Assembly (NCBI GenBank): GCA_947095585.1
Contig: OX352765.1
Span: forward strand, 87,256,965 to 87,320,964
DNA: 64,000 nt
Reading direction: 5' to 3'
From: Nephrocerus scutellatus
Lineage: Eukaryota > Arthropoda > Insecta > Diptera > Pipunculidae
The first letter of the stretch is position 1. Every line of letters begins with the position of its first letter. The notes under the pieces are model-generated. The model saw nothing but the letters and a program-made list of their open reading frames with translations, was not told where the DNA came from and ran no database searches. Below are positions 21,762 to 32,765 of the stretch, piece by piece. The position numbers and the translations under genes are program-made.

Positions 21762-24700
21762 ATGTTGGGTAAGTAAAATAATGGCAATTAATGTCAATCT
21801 TCTATAATATAATAACCGGAATCGCATTTTTTCACATACGGATCGTAATAGTTTCCTCTCGAACGCGATTAATTAAACAGAGCTCTTTTTGCCATACACC
21901 CAAGTCTTGAATTCTTATGTAAGTAGTGGTGTGACCAATGTTCCTTCTAATTTTTCTGAAACATGTGAGGCGGGACTAAGGTGTGGGCAAAGTATTTAGA
22001 ATTTAAAAAATTTCCGCCAAAAAGAAAAAACATTTTCATCGAAATGAAAAAGTACCTTTTTTACTGCATATGTTACTCATGTAATTAGTACGAGTACAAT
22101 GAACTTTCAGCTTTACACTTTTTACACCTTTCCTAATTGTTACGCCAGTGTTCATAGACAGTTTCTAATTTAATATTGCCTTCTGATTTGTTAAATGTTG
22201 TTATTATCATCAAAAAGTCTAAATTATAGATTATTTTTTAATATATATTAAGCTCGCTTGCAATCTGCACTAGATGGCTGAAATTTATCATACATTTTTG
22301 AAAAAATTTAAAAATTTTTAATTAACTTGACTTGACTTCTGTTTAACTGTTCATTTTGACTTCTATGAGGTTCTATTTGACCACATTTCACACGACCTAA
22401 AGAGCTGCATTTTTTATATTGAGTATTTTTATAACTTAGAATCAATAGATCGTAAAAATTATTTACAGAATTGTTCTTCGGGTTTATAAATTTAAGTTAA
22501 ATAGAACATTTAACAACAACACAGAAATTGGTATTTTTATAAACAAAACAATACATCGAATATTACCATAGTATGAATTTAACAAAATAAAATAAAATTC
22601 AGTTTTAAACCAAAATTATAATCACGTACGAGTATTCCTTGAGTCCAGTCTGAGTTTTATTGTCTTAATATCTTAATATTAAATAAAAACAACACATAAA
22701 AATTAAATTCTCTAATAGGAGAAACATACGTGTTTAAAATTTCAAGAAAATCGGGCTTATTTTTAAAAAAAATTATATGGGCACCACTCGGCTCAGTGCC
22801 CGTTCACTTCAAAAAATTTATAAAAGTTTTGTCCATCGGAGATACAGATGTGTTTAAAATTTTAAGAAAATCGAGCTCATTTTTAAAAAAATTTTATATG
22901 GGCACCACCCGGGTCTCAAAGCCAGATCACTCCAACAAATTTACCAAAAAACTTTGTCCATCAGTAAAACACACGTGTTTAAAATTTGAAGAAAATCGAG
23001 CTATTTTTTAAAAAATTTACATAGGCACACCTCGGGTTTCAGAGCTCAGGGATTTTAATTAACATGGGTTCCCTTCATACATAGGAGATACATGTTAAAC
23101 ACACACTTTAGAGAATTTACATAATAGTTTTAATCATAAAAATACCCCCAAAAGACCTCAAAAGACCCTCAAAAGACCATCAAAAGACCCAAAAGACCCT
23201 CAAAAGATTCCACAAAACCCCCCGAAAAATATTTTCCAAAGACCACCAAAAGACCATCAAAATACTCCTAAAAGACTCTCTAAAGACCCCAAAAGACCCC
23301 TTAAAAGACCCTCAAAATGCTCTTCAAAAGATCCCCGAAAGGCTCTTCAAAAACCACCAAAAGACTTTCCAAGACCCCAAGAAGTTTCCCAAAAATCCTC
23401 AAAAGATACCCTCATCTATAACGGGCTCCGACAAGGGGATGGACTGGCCTGCGTCCTCTTCAACCTGGTGTTGGAGAAATTGATCCAAGACTCTGACGTT
23501 ACGGCGAGAGGAACAGTCCATTCTATAAGTCCATTCAGATACTAGCTTACGCAGACGATAATGGCATCGTTGGTAGAAACCCAAGAGCTGTACAGGAAGC
23601 TTTCATCCAGATCGAGCAGGTGGCACGAAATCTGGGGCTGCACATAAATGAGGGCAAAACAAAGTACATGGTGGCCACGTCTGCGATTAGAAGATCCAAC
23701 ATTTGTCCCGCAATTAAAATAGTAGAGCGTCAATTTGAAGGAGTGCAATCCTTTAGCTATTTCTGGTCAACTGTAGCAGCCGATAACAGCATGGAACCAG
23801 AAATGTCCGCACGGTATTGGTTAAAGCCAACAAAGCCTAATATAGTCTGTCTAGACTCTTAAAATCCATGAACTTAACCATGACATCCTAGCTGCTGATA
23901 TATAAGACAATGGTCATACCAGTACTTACGTATGGATCCGAGACTTGGGTGCTTAGTAAAAAGCATTCTGACCTCTTAGCCGCGTTCAAGAGAAAAGTCT
24001 TACGGAGAATTGTTGGCATGTGTATGTAAGGAAGGACGATTCCGGAGACTCTATAATGATGAGATCTACGAGCGTTAGCGCGATGTCGACATCGTGAAGA
24101 GAATTAAGCTCGGTAGGCTCCGGTGAGCACGACACCTAGCTCGCATGAGCAAAGAAGATCCTACTCGGAAAGTCCTTTGCGGTAGGATTTATGAAACACG
24201 ACAGCGAGGCTGGCCAAGCCTACGCTGGAACGATGACATAGACCAGGACCCCCAGTGTTTAGGGATGCCAAACTGGATGACATCGGCTCGAAATCGGTAC
24301 CGGTGAAGAGATTTTTTGCGGGAGTCTAGGACCGGACACCGGTTGTAGAGCCAAATATGATAATGATGATTTAAACGTCAGTCTATTCATGATGATTTTC
24401 CAGAATATACTGACAATAACTATCAACAATAAGAGTAGTGTAGTAGCTCATTCTATAGTTAGCTCTTTAATAAATTCTATCTAAGCAAAAAAAAAACATC
24501 CTAATAACTGTTTATTATTATTTTTAAAGCAATAGTTTTCTTTAGTTATTTATATTTTTATGAATACTTACTGATTAATTTTTGCTGCAATTAATGCAAT
24601 AATGCAATATTTAATTTTGAATCATCACTGTTTACAATGAGTATTTTTCTCAATCGTTTTCTTTCAATTTTCAGTGGATATCAACCGAAAATACCTATTT

Positions 24701-25678
24701 GGTGTAATAACCATTATCGCAGTGTGTCAAACATCGTTTGTGGATAGTTACGATGCGAACCAGGCTTGCGCTCTTGTCCAAAATGGTACTTTAATTGGAG
24801 ATCCTTTGAGTTGTGTGGATTATTATAGCTGCACAAATGGTGCAGCAGTTCAACAGAGATGCAAAAAGGACCTATTTTTCGACAAAAATCTCGGAGAGTG
24901 TGTAACAAAAAATGAAGTGAACTGTTCCGACGATACAAACCCATGCCGTGATAAAAAGAATCAATTTGCCGCAAATCCCTTCTCATGTACTTCATATTAC
25001 TGGTGTAATGAAAAAGGCGAACATGACGGTGACAAATGTGTAAATAATTTAACATTTAATGAGAAGGGTCAAAGTTGCGGCTATTCTACATGTGAACAAA
25101 AGGTTGTCGAAAATCCGTGCGACCGAATATTTCCGGATAACATTCGTTTTGGCAGTTCACAACACTGTGATTTATATCTACAATGTAATAATGGTACACT
25201 ATCTGCGTACACTTGCAAAATCGGCGAACTTTATGATGTGGCCACAGCGAATTGCATTGCATCCAGTCAAGTGAATTGCACCCAATTAACTGGAGATACT
25301 TCGATGAGTTTTTCAACTGTTTGCGTAACTGGAACACAGACATATTGTCCAGATCATTGTATGTACTTTAAAGTATGTAACGGTACAGCATACATTATTG
25401 TTATGACAAATATATGTCCGATGGGTGAATTGTATGATGCAATCGATCTTGTTTGTAAGCCACGTTTGGATGCACGAACATATCCACTTTGTGATCGCTG
25501 CGAGACAACAACTTTGCCACTCGTTGTAAATGTCGGTAAGACATGTAATACATTTTCGCTATGTAACAATGGTACTCAAACGGCCCAAGCTACATGTAAT
25601 CAAGGTTTATTTTTCAACGAATATGAGGGTAACTGTGTACCAGTGGATCCCAACTATGAAGCTTGCACTAATAATTAG
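21762..25678 (+). CDS. Peritrophin-like protein 3: signal peptide and five CBM14 domains
   Basis: Exons 21762-21768 (ATGTTGG, donor GTAAGT) and 24675-25678 (acceptor TTTTCAG) join in phase 1 to read MLVDINRKYLFGVITIIAVC, 336 residues. A signal peptide ends near residue 25. Five CBM14 domains fill the rest; there is no mucin tail and the protein ends shortly after the fifth domain. In domain 4, where genes 2 and 4 have extra cysteines before CPLGEF, this copy reads VMTNICPMGEL and lacks both, but it has a different extra cysteine (TYCPDHC). It should be a secreted chitin binder. Polyadenylation signal at 25890-25895. The distant first exon is supported by the paralogs, not by transcripts. Confidence 0.85.
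22710..23060 (-). repeat. Dispersed repeat family R, three tandem ~122-bp units
   Basis: Units start near 22722, 22841 and 22966, each with GTGTTTAAAATTT, GAAAATCG(A/G)GC and TATGGGCACCAC. The same sequence in reverse complement occurs at 54700-54950. Confidence 0.7.
23140..23405 (+). repeat. GACC-rich minisatellite
   Basis: Irregular repeats of about 10-12 bases built on CAAAAGACCCT. The same motif on the opposite strand (GGTCTTTTGGG) forms the array at 53210-53395. Both arrays lie beside a family R copy. Confidence 0.75.
23405..24365 (+). mobile_element. RTE-like LINE copy 4, C-terminal RT half, inside gene 3 intron
   Basis: 5'-truncated copy in sense orientation. It starts at the NGLRQGDGLACVLFNLVLEK motif (23410-23480) and runs through LGLHINEGKTKYMVATS near 23630, VIPVLTYGSETWVL near 23910 and LGRLR near 24105, to the family 3' tail at about 24350. 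Stops break the frame. Confidence 0.85.
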
Positions 25679-25946
25679 TGCTGTTGTGCACTAACTATCT
25701 GCTGTTTATCAAGGACATATGGATCTGACACCTATGACACTACCTTACGAGTATATTAATATGAATACATAGATAAAAACACAAAGAGAAATTACTTCCT
25801 TAATTCTACACAACAGTTCAATTGTTTCCAAGTTGTTTGGTTAAAAAAAAATTTGTTTCTGTGCATTACATTATTTGTTTTAACTTTTTAATAAATAAAT
25901 TATCATTACATTTAATGTTATATTTTAATTGTTATTTGTTTTGGCT
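25679..25946 (+). other. 3' flank of gene 3
   Basis: AT-rich, with overlapping AATAAATAAA at 25890-25898 as the likely polyadenylation signal. It is followed directly by a SINE. Confidence 0.5.
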
Positions 25947-26210
25947 TGTGGATGCCGTGGCTCTAATAGGACTAGTGAACCGGAGGTTTGAAGTTCAAAC
26001 CCCAGACAAACACCAAAAATCTTTTTCACGATCGCACCTATCGCGAATGTCTGACTTGAACGACTGACAATAATAATTGCTTTGGAAAGCTTCTCAAATT
26101 GCATTTCGGATACGGCCTAAAAGTGTAGGTCGCTTCCGTTTTTTGTACAAAAATACAACACGCACGAATAGGTCCTGGATCGAAATGGTCTGCCGCTCCA
26201 AATATTATTA
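25947..26210 (+). mobile_element. tRNA-derived SINE copy C
   Basis: Head GCCGTGGCTCTAATAGG near 25953 and box-B-like GTTCAAACCCC near 25995. The body has TCTTTTTCACG and GGAAAGCTTCTCAA, and the tail is CTCCAAATATTATTA. More diverged than copies B, E and F. Confidence 0.75.
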
Positions 26211-26551
26211 AATTTGAGTTAAGTCGGGAAATTTTGTTCTAATTCACCCATTAAGTAGAAAAGCAATATTTGGTTGACTTATTTTTTTTATCTTCTATTG
26301 AATAATTCAGTCCTTTAGAACCTTTTAAAGGCTACTTTGCAGGCCTGTAGATTAAAAGTTACGGATAACGGACCAGTTGATTCCACATCGATGCCACTCT
26401 CGGATAAAAAGAGGGTTTAAAATCTTTGGTTCAATATAAGAAATGTTTTAATACAAATTTGTTTTGTTTCGAACTGAAACGAGTGTTTGCCTAGCTGACA
26501 GGTTTCTGAAGAGCATCGACTGTAGTAAAATTTATAGAAAACTGTTAAAGC
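26211..26551. other. Unassigned AT-rich spacer
   Basis: No coding signal, tRNA-like motif or internal repeat is recognised between the SINE and the direct duplication. Confidence 0.3.
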
Positions 26552-26849
26552 TCCCACATTTCGTCTATAGCCCAAGAATAAAGAGATGAAGTAATTGTAT
26601 TATCGTCTATCATACATACAACTCTATTCAGAATTCTATTAAAATAATGCAAATGAGATTTTTGCGCCCCACCTCATATAAATTATTTTCCATAATTGGA
26701 CAAACATAAGTCTTCTATATATATTTTGGTTTAAAATAATTTAAAAAAAAGTGTCTGTCCACTGATGGTCGAATTCGCACTAATAGGCCGTAAACCCTGT
26801 TCAGGTCATCTTACATTGGGTAAAAGTCAAGAGAATGGGATATTTTATT
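26552..26849 (+). repeat. 298-bp direct repeat, left copy
   Basis: About 98% identical by eye to 27137-27433, offset 585 bases. Shared starts and ends are TCCCACATTTCGTCTATAGC and GGGATATTTTATT. It contains an AT-rich block with TCTATATATATTTTGG. Confidence 0.9.
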
Positions 26850-26929
26850 AGGAGCGTCTCATTTTTGTTTTTAAATAAATGTTTGAGATTTATATCTAAA
26901 CTGCGATCGATGTTTCAATTATGGAAGCA

Positions 26930-27165
26930 ACATTATTCAAATATCTCTCACGGAAACGCCTCCAGTAGGCAATGTGCTGAACCCAATTTCTTCCAGGTTT
27001 TTTCTTTTCGTATAAATCGGGCGATGTGCTGCCAATTTCGCTTTCGATGTAGGTTCTGATGTCGGTCTAAAATCGCTGGCTTATTAGCATAGCCAATGAA
27101 CTTGACATAGCTCCAAAAAAAAAAAATCCAACGGCGTCCCACATTTCGTCTATAGCCCAAGAATA
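26930..27165 (-). pseudogene. IS630/Tc1-mariner-like transposase C-terminal remnant
   Basis: On the minus strand the translation includes FFFWSYVKFIGYANKPAILD. This resembles the DFFLWGYVK..VYANKPATL stretch near the third catalytic residue of mariner-like transposases. It is a short fragment sitting between the two 298-bp direct repeats. Assignment is by motif memory only. Confidence 0.5.
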
Positions 27166-27433
27166 AAGAGATGAAGTAATTGTATTATCTTCTATCATAC
27201 ATACAACTCTATTCAGAATTCTATTAAAATAATGCAAATGAGATTTTTGAGCCCCACCTCATATAAATTAATTTCCCAAATGGACAAACATAAGTCTTCT
27301 ATATATATTTTGGTTTAAAATAATTTAAAAAAAAGTGTCTGTCCACTGATGGTCGAATTCGCACTAATAGGCCGTAAACCCTGTTCAGGTCATCTTACAT
27401 TGGGTAAGAGTCAATAGAATGGGATATTTTATT
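27137..27433 (+). repeat. 298-bp direct repeat, right copy
   Basis: Near-identical to 26552-26849, differing by a few substitutions and one short indel. The high identity suggests a recent duplication or an element-mediated event. Confidence 0.9.
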
Positions 27434-27699
27434 CGAGATGGCGAATTGATTGATACATATCTGGAGCTAATAAGGCCACCGAACTTCAACTTAAATAAAT
27501 CGAATGTTTGGTATGCCATGTGGCGCCGTCTTGTTGAAACAACAAATGCTCCAAGACAACATCTTCAAAATTATCCCAAAATTAGTCACTCAACATGGTT
27601 GCAGCCATATCCAATATGCAGTTGCCAAACAAATACTGGGGTACACAGTTAAGTTGTGGAGCTCTAGTTGCTTTATTTTATGACACCATTTAAAACTGT
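27434..27699. other. Spacer after the direct repeat
   Basis: A 77-codon ORF begins here but uses repeat sequence for its start and has no recognisable motif, so I do not call a gene. Confidence 0.3.
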
Positions 27700-28440
27700 T
27701 CATTTATGTATGCTCTCCAAATCAGCGTTAAGCAAGTTAACGAGCTATTTGGTTTTGCCGAAAGAATGATCTAAGTATACCTGAACATTGTCTGCGTAGA
27801 GATGCATCAACGCATAAGAGCATACGAGTGCCATATCATTGATTAATGTTCAAAATAATATGGGCCCTATGTTAGAGCACTGAGGGACACCTTGCCCGAG
27901 AGTTTTAAACGTACAAACAAGAGTCACCGTCCGCAACTCAAAAAGGTTTTCAAGTTTACAGCAGACAGTTAACATTACCAACAGCTTTCGACAAAGACAG
28001 AAAAAATGCCATATACTCCTTATAAAAGTCATATATCAACAATTGCTGTAGAACAAACTTTGATCTCTTCTGATACCTGATTGGAAATTACAAAACAGAG
28101 CATTTCGTGACAAATGATTTTGTGTCTGTTTTGCTAAAATCTTCTTGAAAACTTTGGACAAGCATGCAAAGAGGCTAACTTGCATATTATCCATTAATAT
28201 AGATTCGTTCGTTTTTTAGCTATAGAGATTACCATGGAAATTTTCCAGAATTGTTGAAAAGTGGAGGCTTACAGGTGCTGTAATTAATAATGGGCGTAAG
28301 ATAATAGATCAAAGGCAACATACTTGTAAGTTTAATAACCCGTGTTGCGATCCCATCCTCACCTGCTGAATTCGATTGATTGTTCCAACCTGCCATCAAC
28401 CATCCACTTTCTGTTATAACTTCAAAGTCGGAAAACTAGG
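27700..28440 (-). mobile_element. Jockey-like LINE RT fragment
   Basis: Minus-strand pieces include GQGVPQCSNIGPILF near 27890 and INDMALVCSYALMHLYAD near 27810, which match the GVPQGS...GPLLF and (Y/F)ADD region of LINE reverse transcriptases. The upstream RT part lies in other frames to about 28440. Inactive. Confidence 0.6.
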
Positions 28441-29165
28441 AGAAGTAAAATCGAATTGATTGCCGACATCCAAATTACCGGAAAAGTTGTCGTTCCGTTC
28501 ATCGATTGAACGGATCAAGAGCGAAGTCCCTGCCTTCGCATCCACGCTTTACGCTAGGAGAAACTATATTCTAGATACGCGGAAAGGGTGATACTCCCTC
28601 CTGGAGATACGTCGTTCTCCCTTAATAATAAGTAGAACATATAAAGTAGAATATTGCCAATAATAATAATTTTAAGCTTAAGCAGTGTACAGATTAAACG
28701 AAGAGAAGAAAAAATAAAAAACGATTAAATTCCATTCCCTAAAACAAACAAATTATTTTTATTGTAACGAGCTTAGTATACAAGGAACCCTGGTCACACT
28801 GAGTATTACCCCGGTTCTGGTATTTTCTCATGATTTCTGTCTATAACATTGGAAGTTTCGAGAAGCTTTTCATTGAGTATGAATAGTGGCGTTTGGCCGA
28901 CATAGTTCAGTTGTGTGTTGTGTTTTATTTGCAGATTCGAAACTACAAACACGAAAGCCTAAATTTCGTAACAATATATTTGAACCTCGACAACAGAGCA
29001 ACGCGTTGCAATTGTTTAGCATGCGTCTGTCCTCTAGCTAGGTTATCATATCGAAATCGAATTTTTTTATTGCATCCAATTGCTTATCAAAATGTCGAAA
29101 TGTTATTATAAATTGTTTTTCTATTATCTTTAAGTGCCCAATTAGTTATTTATTACCGAATCGGC
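28441..29165. other. 5' flank of gene 4
   Basis: No gene or repeat recognised. Short ORFs lack motifs. The segment around 29100-29165 leads into the gene 4 promoter. Confidence 0.3.
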
Positions 29166-29228
29166 ACGAAAAATTCTATTTAAACGCGATAACCCGCAGC
29201 AGAATTTGTGAAGTGTGATGGCAAAAAA
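29166..29228 (+). promoter_or_regulatory. Promoter of peritrophin gene 4
   Basis: TATTTAA at 29177-29183 in the context ATTCTATTTAA also seen in gene 2. The initiator is less clear; candidates are GCAGCAG near 29198 or sequence near 29211. The ATG of exon 1 is at 29229, giving a very short leader. Confidence 0.5.
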
Positions 29229-30339
29229 ATGCCCGGTAAGTGAAAGTGATTTTAGATGTTTCTGAAAGGATTTATAAATTATAACTAAATTCTGTTAGAA
29301 ACGAGTTTAATTTTTTTTTTAACTTTCAGTTAATATCAGCCGAAAATACCTATATGGTATAGTTACCCTTCTCGTTGTAAGCCTTACATCGTTGGTGGCT
29401 GGTTTCAATCCTGACCATGTTTGCGCTCTCGTCAAAAATAATACTCTAATCGGAGATCCTAACAGTTGTTCCAATTATTTTCAATGCACCAATGGAAATG
29501 CTAATCCCCAGAAATGCGCAAACGGCCAACTTTTTGACCAGAACTTGCAACAGTGTGCACCGGAAGAACAAGTAAATTGCCTCATTGACAATCCATGCGG
29601 TGTTAAAAAGAATACGTTTGTTGGAAATCCTTATGCGTGTAGTTGGTATTACTGGTGCGATGGAGATGGCGAACCTTATATTGCCGAATGCAGAGATAAA
29701 TTAATATTTAATGCAGACAGCCAAACGTGCGGCTATTCAAGTTGTACAGAAAACGAGGTCGTATATCCATGTGAAGAAATCTTTCAAGACAACATTCTAT
29801 TTGGCAGCCCACAGTCATGCTCTTTATATCTAAAATGTGAAAACAAAACTTTGTCATCTTACACCTGTAGAGATGGTGAATTTTTCAATGTAGCTACGGC
29901 TGAATGCGCTGACGCCAGTCAAGTTAATTGCACCCAAGTGACTGGAGATACTTCGACTGATTTGTCAACTTATTGCGAAACTGGAGAAAAAGTACCCTGC
30001 CCTGATCATTGTATGGACTATGCAATATGTAACGGCACAACGTACATTACTTGTGACAATTGCACATGTCCCTTGGGAGAATTTTTTGACACATTCGATG
30101 AAACTTGTAAGCCACGTTTGGACGCAAGAACCGATCCGAATTGTGATCGCTGTGAAACAGCAAACTTGCCAAGTGTAGTGAATGTAGGTAACACATGTAA
30201 TACATATTTGTTGTGTGAAAATGGTACCAGAACGGCCGAAGTCACATGTAATCAAGGTCTATTCTTCAACGAAACTTCGGGTAATTGTGTAGCAGTAGAT
30301 CCCAAGTATGCAGCCTGCTCTAGCAACATAGCAACATAG
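29229..30339 (+). CDS. Peritrophin-like protein 4: signal peptide and five CBM14 domains
   Basis: Exons 29229-29235 (ATGCCCG, donor GTAAGT) and 29330-30339 (acceptor CTTTCAG) join in phase 1 to read MPVNISRKYLYGIVTLLVVS, 338 residues. The intron is only 94 bases, probably near the ancestral minimum. The signal peptide ends near residue 24; five CBM14 domains follow with the same order as in genes 2 and 3. Domain 4 has the extra cysteines (CDNCTCPLGEF) found in gene 2. The protein ends just after domain 5, with no mucin tail. Several NxT/NxS sites are visible. Likely a secreted chitin-binding peritrophin. Polyadenylation signal at 30459-30464. Confidence 0.9.
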
Positions 30340-30645
30340 ATTAAATATCCGCAGTAACATCTACTCATATCTTACAACAACACCTTCTGTGTTTTGTTCT
30401 ATAATGGTACTTTTTACTAATAACATATACTCACACTCACGCACAGACAAAATGTTTTAATAAATTGGTATAGAATCTAGTGAATCATTAATTTGCTAGA
30501 CAATTTTGCAACTCAGGTATTTTTGTCTTTTTTTTTACACCGAACACCCAATTCTAGAACCCGACTGTAAGTACTGTACTGGTATGACCCAGTAAAAATG
30601 AAATTAAAATTTAAAAGTGGTAAAAAACATTGTTGAAATTGAAAA
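30340..30645 (+). other. 3' flank of gene 4
   Basis: AT-rich 3' untranslated and flanking sequence, with AATAAA at 30459-30464. No other feature. Confidence 0.45.
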
Positions 30646-31752
30646 ATTTATTAATCATTATCATATTTGGCTCTGCAACCGGGGTCCGCTCCTGGCCTCC
30701 CGCAAAAGTTCTCTACACTGGTCCCGATTTTGAGCCGATGTCTTCCAGTTTTGCATCCCGAAACTCTAGGCGTCCTGGTCTACGCCATCCTTCCAGCATA
30801 GGCTTGGCCGGCCTCGCTGTCGTCTTCCATTAGTCCTACCGCAAAGGACTTTCCGAGCATGCGAGCTAAGTGTCCTGCCCACCGGAGACTACCGAGCTTA
30901 AATCCCTTCACGATGTCGACATCGCGGTAACGCTCGTAGATCTCATCATTATAGCATCTCCGGAATCATCCTTCCTCACATACGGGGTCAAAAATTCTCC
31001 TTAAGACTTTAATCTCTAACGCGCCTAAGAGGCCAGAATACTTTTTACTAAGCACCCAAGTCTCGGATCAATATGTTGGTACTGGTATGACCATTGTCTT
31101 ATATACCAGCAGCTTGGATGTTATGGTTAACTTCCTAGATTTGAGCAGTCTTGACAGACTCTAGTAGGCTTTAATGGCTTTAAGGAACCGTGTGCGTATT
31201 TCTGGTTCCATGCTGTTATCGCTCCACTATTTTAATTACGGGAATTGTCGGAGCAAGTTATAGATGTTGAACCAAATGATGCGGATATTTTTACTTGGCT
31301 TATAACATTGGTCATGGTCAACCTACATAGTCGTATCAGTTTATTTGGGATGCCGAATTCTCTCATGGCTTTATAAAGTTCTACTCTGGCTATGCTATCA
31401 TAGGCGGCTTTAGAGTCTATAAAAAGATGGTGTAGTGAGTTTTGAAACTCTAGACATTTTTCCATCACCTGATTAAGTGTGTAAATCTGACCAGTTGTTG
31501 ATTTGCCTGTGATGAAGCTACACTGGTATGAAGCAATGATGACTTTAGCGTATGGGGCTATCCTGTCTTGAAGGATATAGGAGAAAATCTTATACGCGGT
31601 ACTCAACAACGTTATACCACGATAATTTTGTGATATCTCCCTTCTTATGTATGCGGCACAGGATGCCTTTTTGCCAGTCTTCTGGCATTGCTTCTTCCTC
31701 GCATACTTGCACTTTTAGTTCATAAATTTCTTGGTGTATTGCGGGACCTTCG
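30646..31752 (-). mobile_element. RTE-like LINE copy 5 with internal deletion
   Basis: On the minus strand, 31609-31270 encodes STAYKIFSYILQDRIAPY, YQCSFITGKSTTGQIYTLNQ, HHLFIDSKAAYDSI and REFGIPNKLIRL. It is then joined to the C-terminal region after a gap near 31230, with part of the catalytic core missing. The 3' tail at 30650 is the family end. Frames are broken. Confidence 0.82.
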
Positions 31753-31785
31753 ACAGCGTTCTCTACGAAAACCAGAGAACGCTGT
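31753..31785. other. Perfect 12-bp hairpin
   Basis: ACAGCGTTCTCT, a 9-base loop (ACGAAAACC), then AGAGAACGCTGT. It sits exactly at the 5' break of LINE copy 5, so it may mark a rearrangement rather than function. Confidence 0.7.
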
Positions 31786-32126
31786 AAAAATGGGACACCA
31801 AACCTTCATTGTACCCAGCAAATCGAAAGCGCTATTAGTTAATTATCTTTAACCTGAAAGTTGGTACCTACTTGTGATTGTTTACACTGATTAACTTTAC
31901 TAACTTACACTTAACGTTTATAGTCTGTAAACATTAGCTGTATTTAGGCCACTAATACACTTCCTGAGAATACTTAATCTTTCCTAGACTCAAATACTCG
32001 TAACACTCGAAGATACTTCGTAGAGCAAATCGATTTAATGTGCAAACTGATAAAACTGATTGTTATCCCATCCTGGTCATGTTACGCATTATAGAATCTC
32101 CAGCGGTAACATTATTGCGTTGATAC
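31786..32126. other. Unassigned spacer upstream of the CBM14 remnant
   Basis: No signal-peptide exon or promoter was found that would serve the CBM14 remnant at 32127. Confidence 0.3.
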
Positions 32127-32610
32127 ATGGATACATCGCCAACGGACACAACTTCAACGAATAAAACTCCAACCGGTTTAGCGGATACAACTTCTACCTC
32201 TACCTCAACATACCACGTCAACAGATACATCATTAACAAACACAACTTCTCCTACGAATACAACTCCAACATTTACGGACTTACCATCTCCGGATATAAC
32301 GCTAACAGATACATCATCAAGTGACACGAATACAACTTCAACGGATAGAACTTCTACGGACTCAAAAACAACGGCTACAACTTCAGCAGATACATCATCA
32401 ACGGATACAACAACCTCAAAACCTCAGCTAGACTGTAATCACATGAATGACGGATCGGTTTTTGCTCACACCATGCACTGTCAAATGTATTGGGTCTGTC
32501 GTAACGGCCAGCCCGTACTTTTGAAATGCCGAAAAGGACTATGGTTCGACGGCAAACATTTCGTATGCAATTATCCGCAATTTGTAGAGTGCACAGCTGA
32601 TAGGGACTGA
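32127..32610 (+). pseudogene. Orphan Thr/Ser-rich linker plus CBM14 domain, frameshifted
   Basis: From 32127 one frame gives DTTSTNKTPTGLADTTSTST. Near 32212 the Thr/Ser-rich coding shifts frame and continues (TDTTTSKPQ) to an intact CBM14 at 32431-32599, starting DCNHMNDGS. All six cysteines are present, spaced C14C5C9C12C7C, and a TGA stop follows at 32608. No ATG or signal peptide is in frame and a stop lies just upstream of 32127. This looks like the 3' end of a gene resembling gene 5's last domain. A missing upstream exon is possible but not seen. Confidence 0.7.
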
Positions 32611-32765
32611 TTAATACTATTCTACGAGTAGATACATTCATTACAAATGCATGCGAACTTATTTTATTATCTACAAGCCTACAAGTCTAAATATATTTTA
32701 CAATATAAATATATTTAGTTGGTACTCGGTTGTCATCGTGTTCATTGTTTTTTTAATAATTTTTA
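32611..32765. other. Convergent 3' spacer
   Basis: 155 bases between the stop of the + remnant and the stop of gene 5 (-). TTTATT at 32665-32670 gives an AATAAA for gene 5 on the minus strand. Confidence 0.5.

Larger units (their letters stand above)
21769..24674 (+). other. Intron 1 of gene 3, expanded by repeats
   Basis: This 2.9-kb GT-AG intron is three to thirty times longer than those of its paralogs. It holds AT-rich sequence (21770-22700), the tandem family R repeat (22710-23060), a GACC minisatellite (23140-23405) and RTE-like LINE copy 4 (23405-24365). Splice sites look intact. Confidence 0.65.

Noticed and set aside
26552..27433. Pair of LTRs of a small retrotransposon
   Set aside because: No TG..CA ends, primer site or polypurine tract, and the interior codes for a DNA-transposase fragment in the minus direction.
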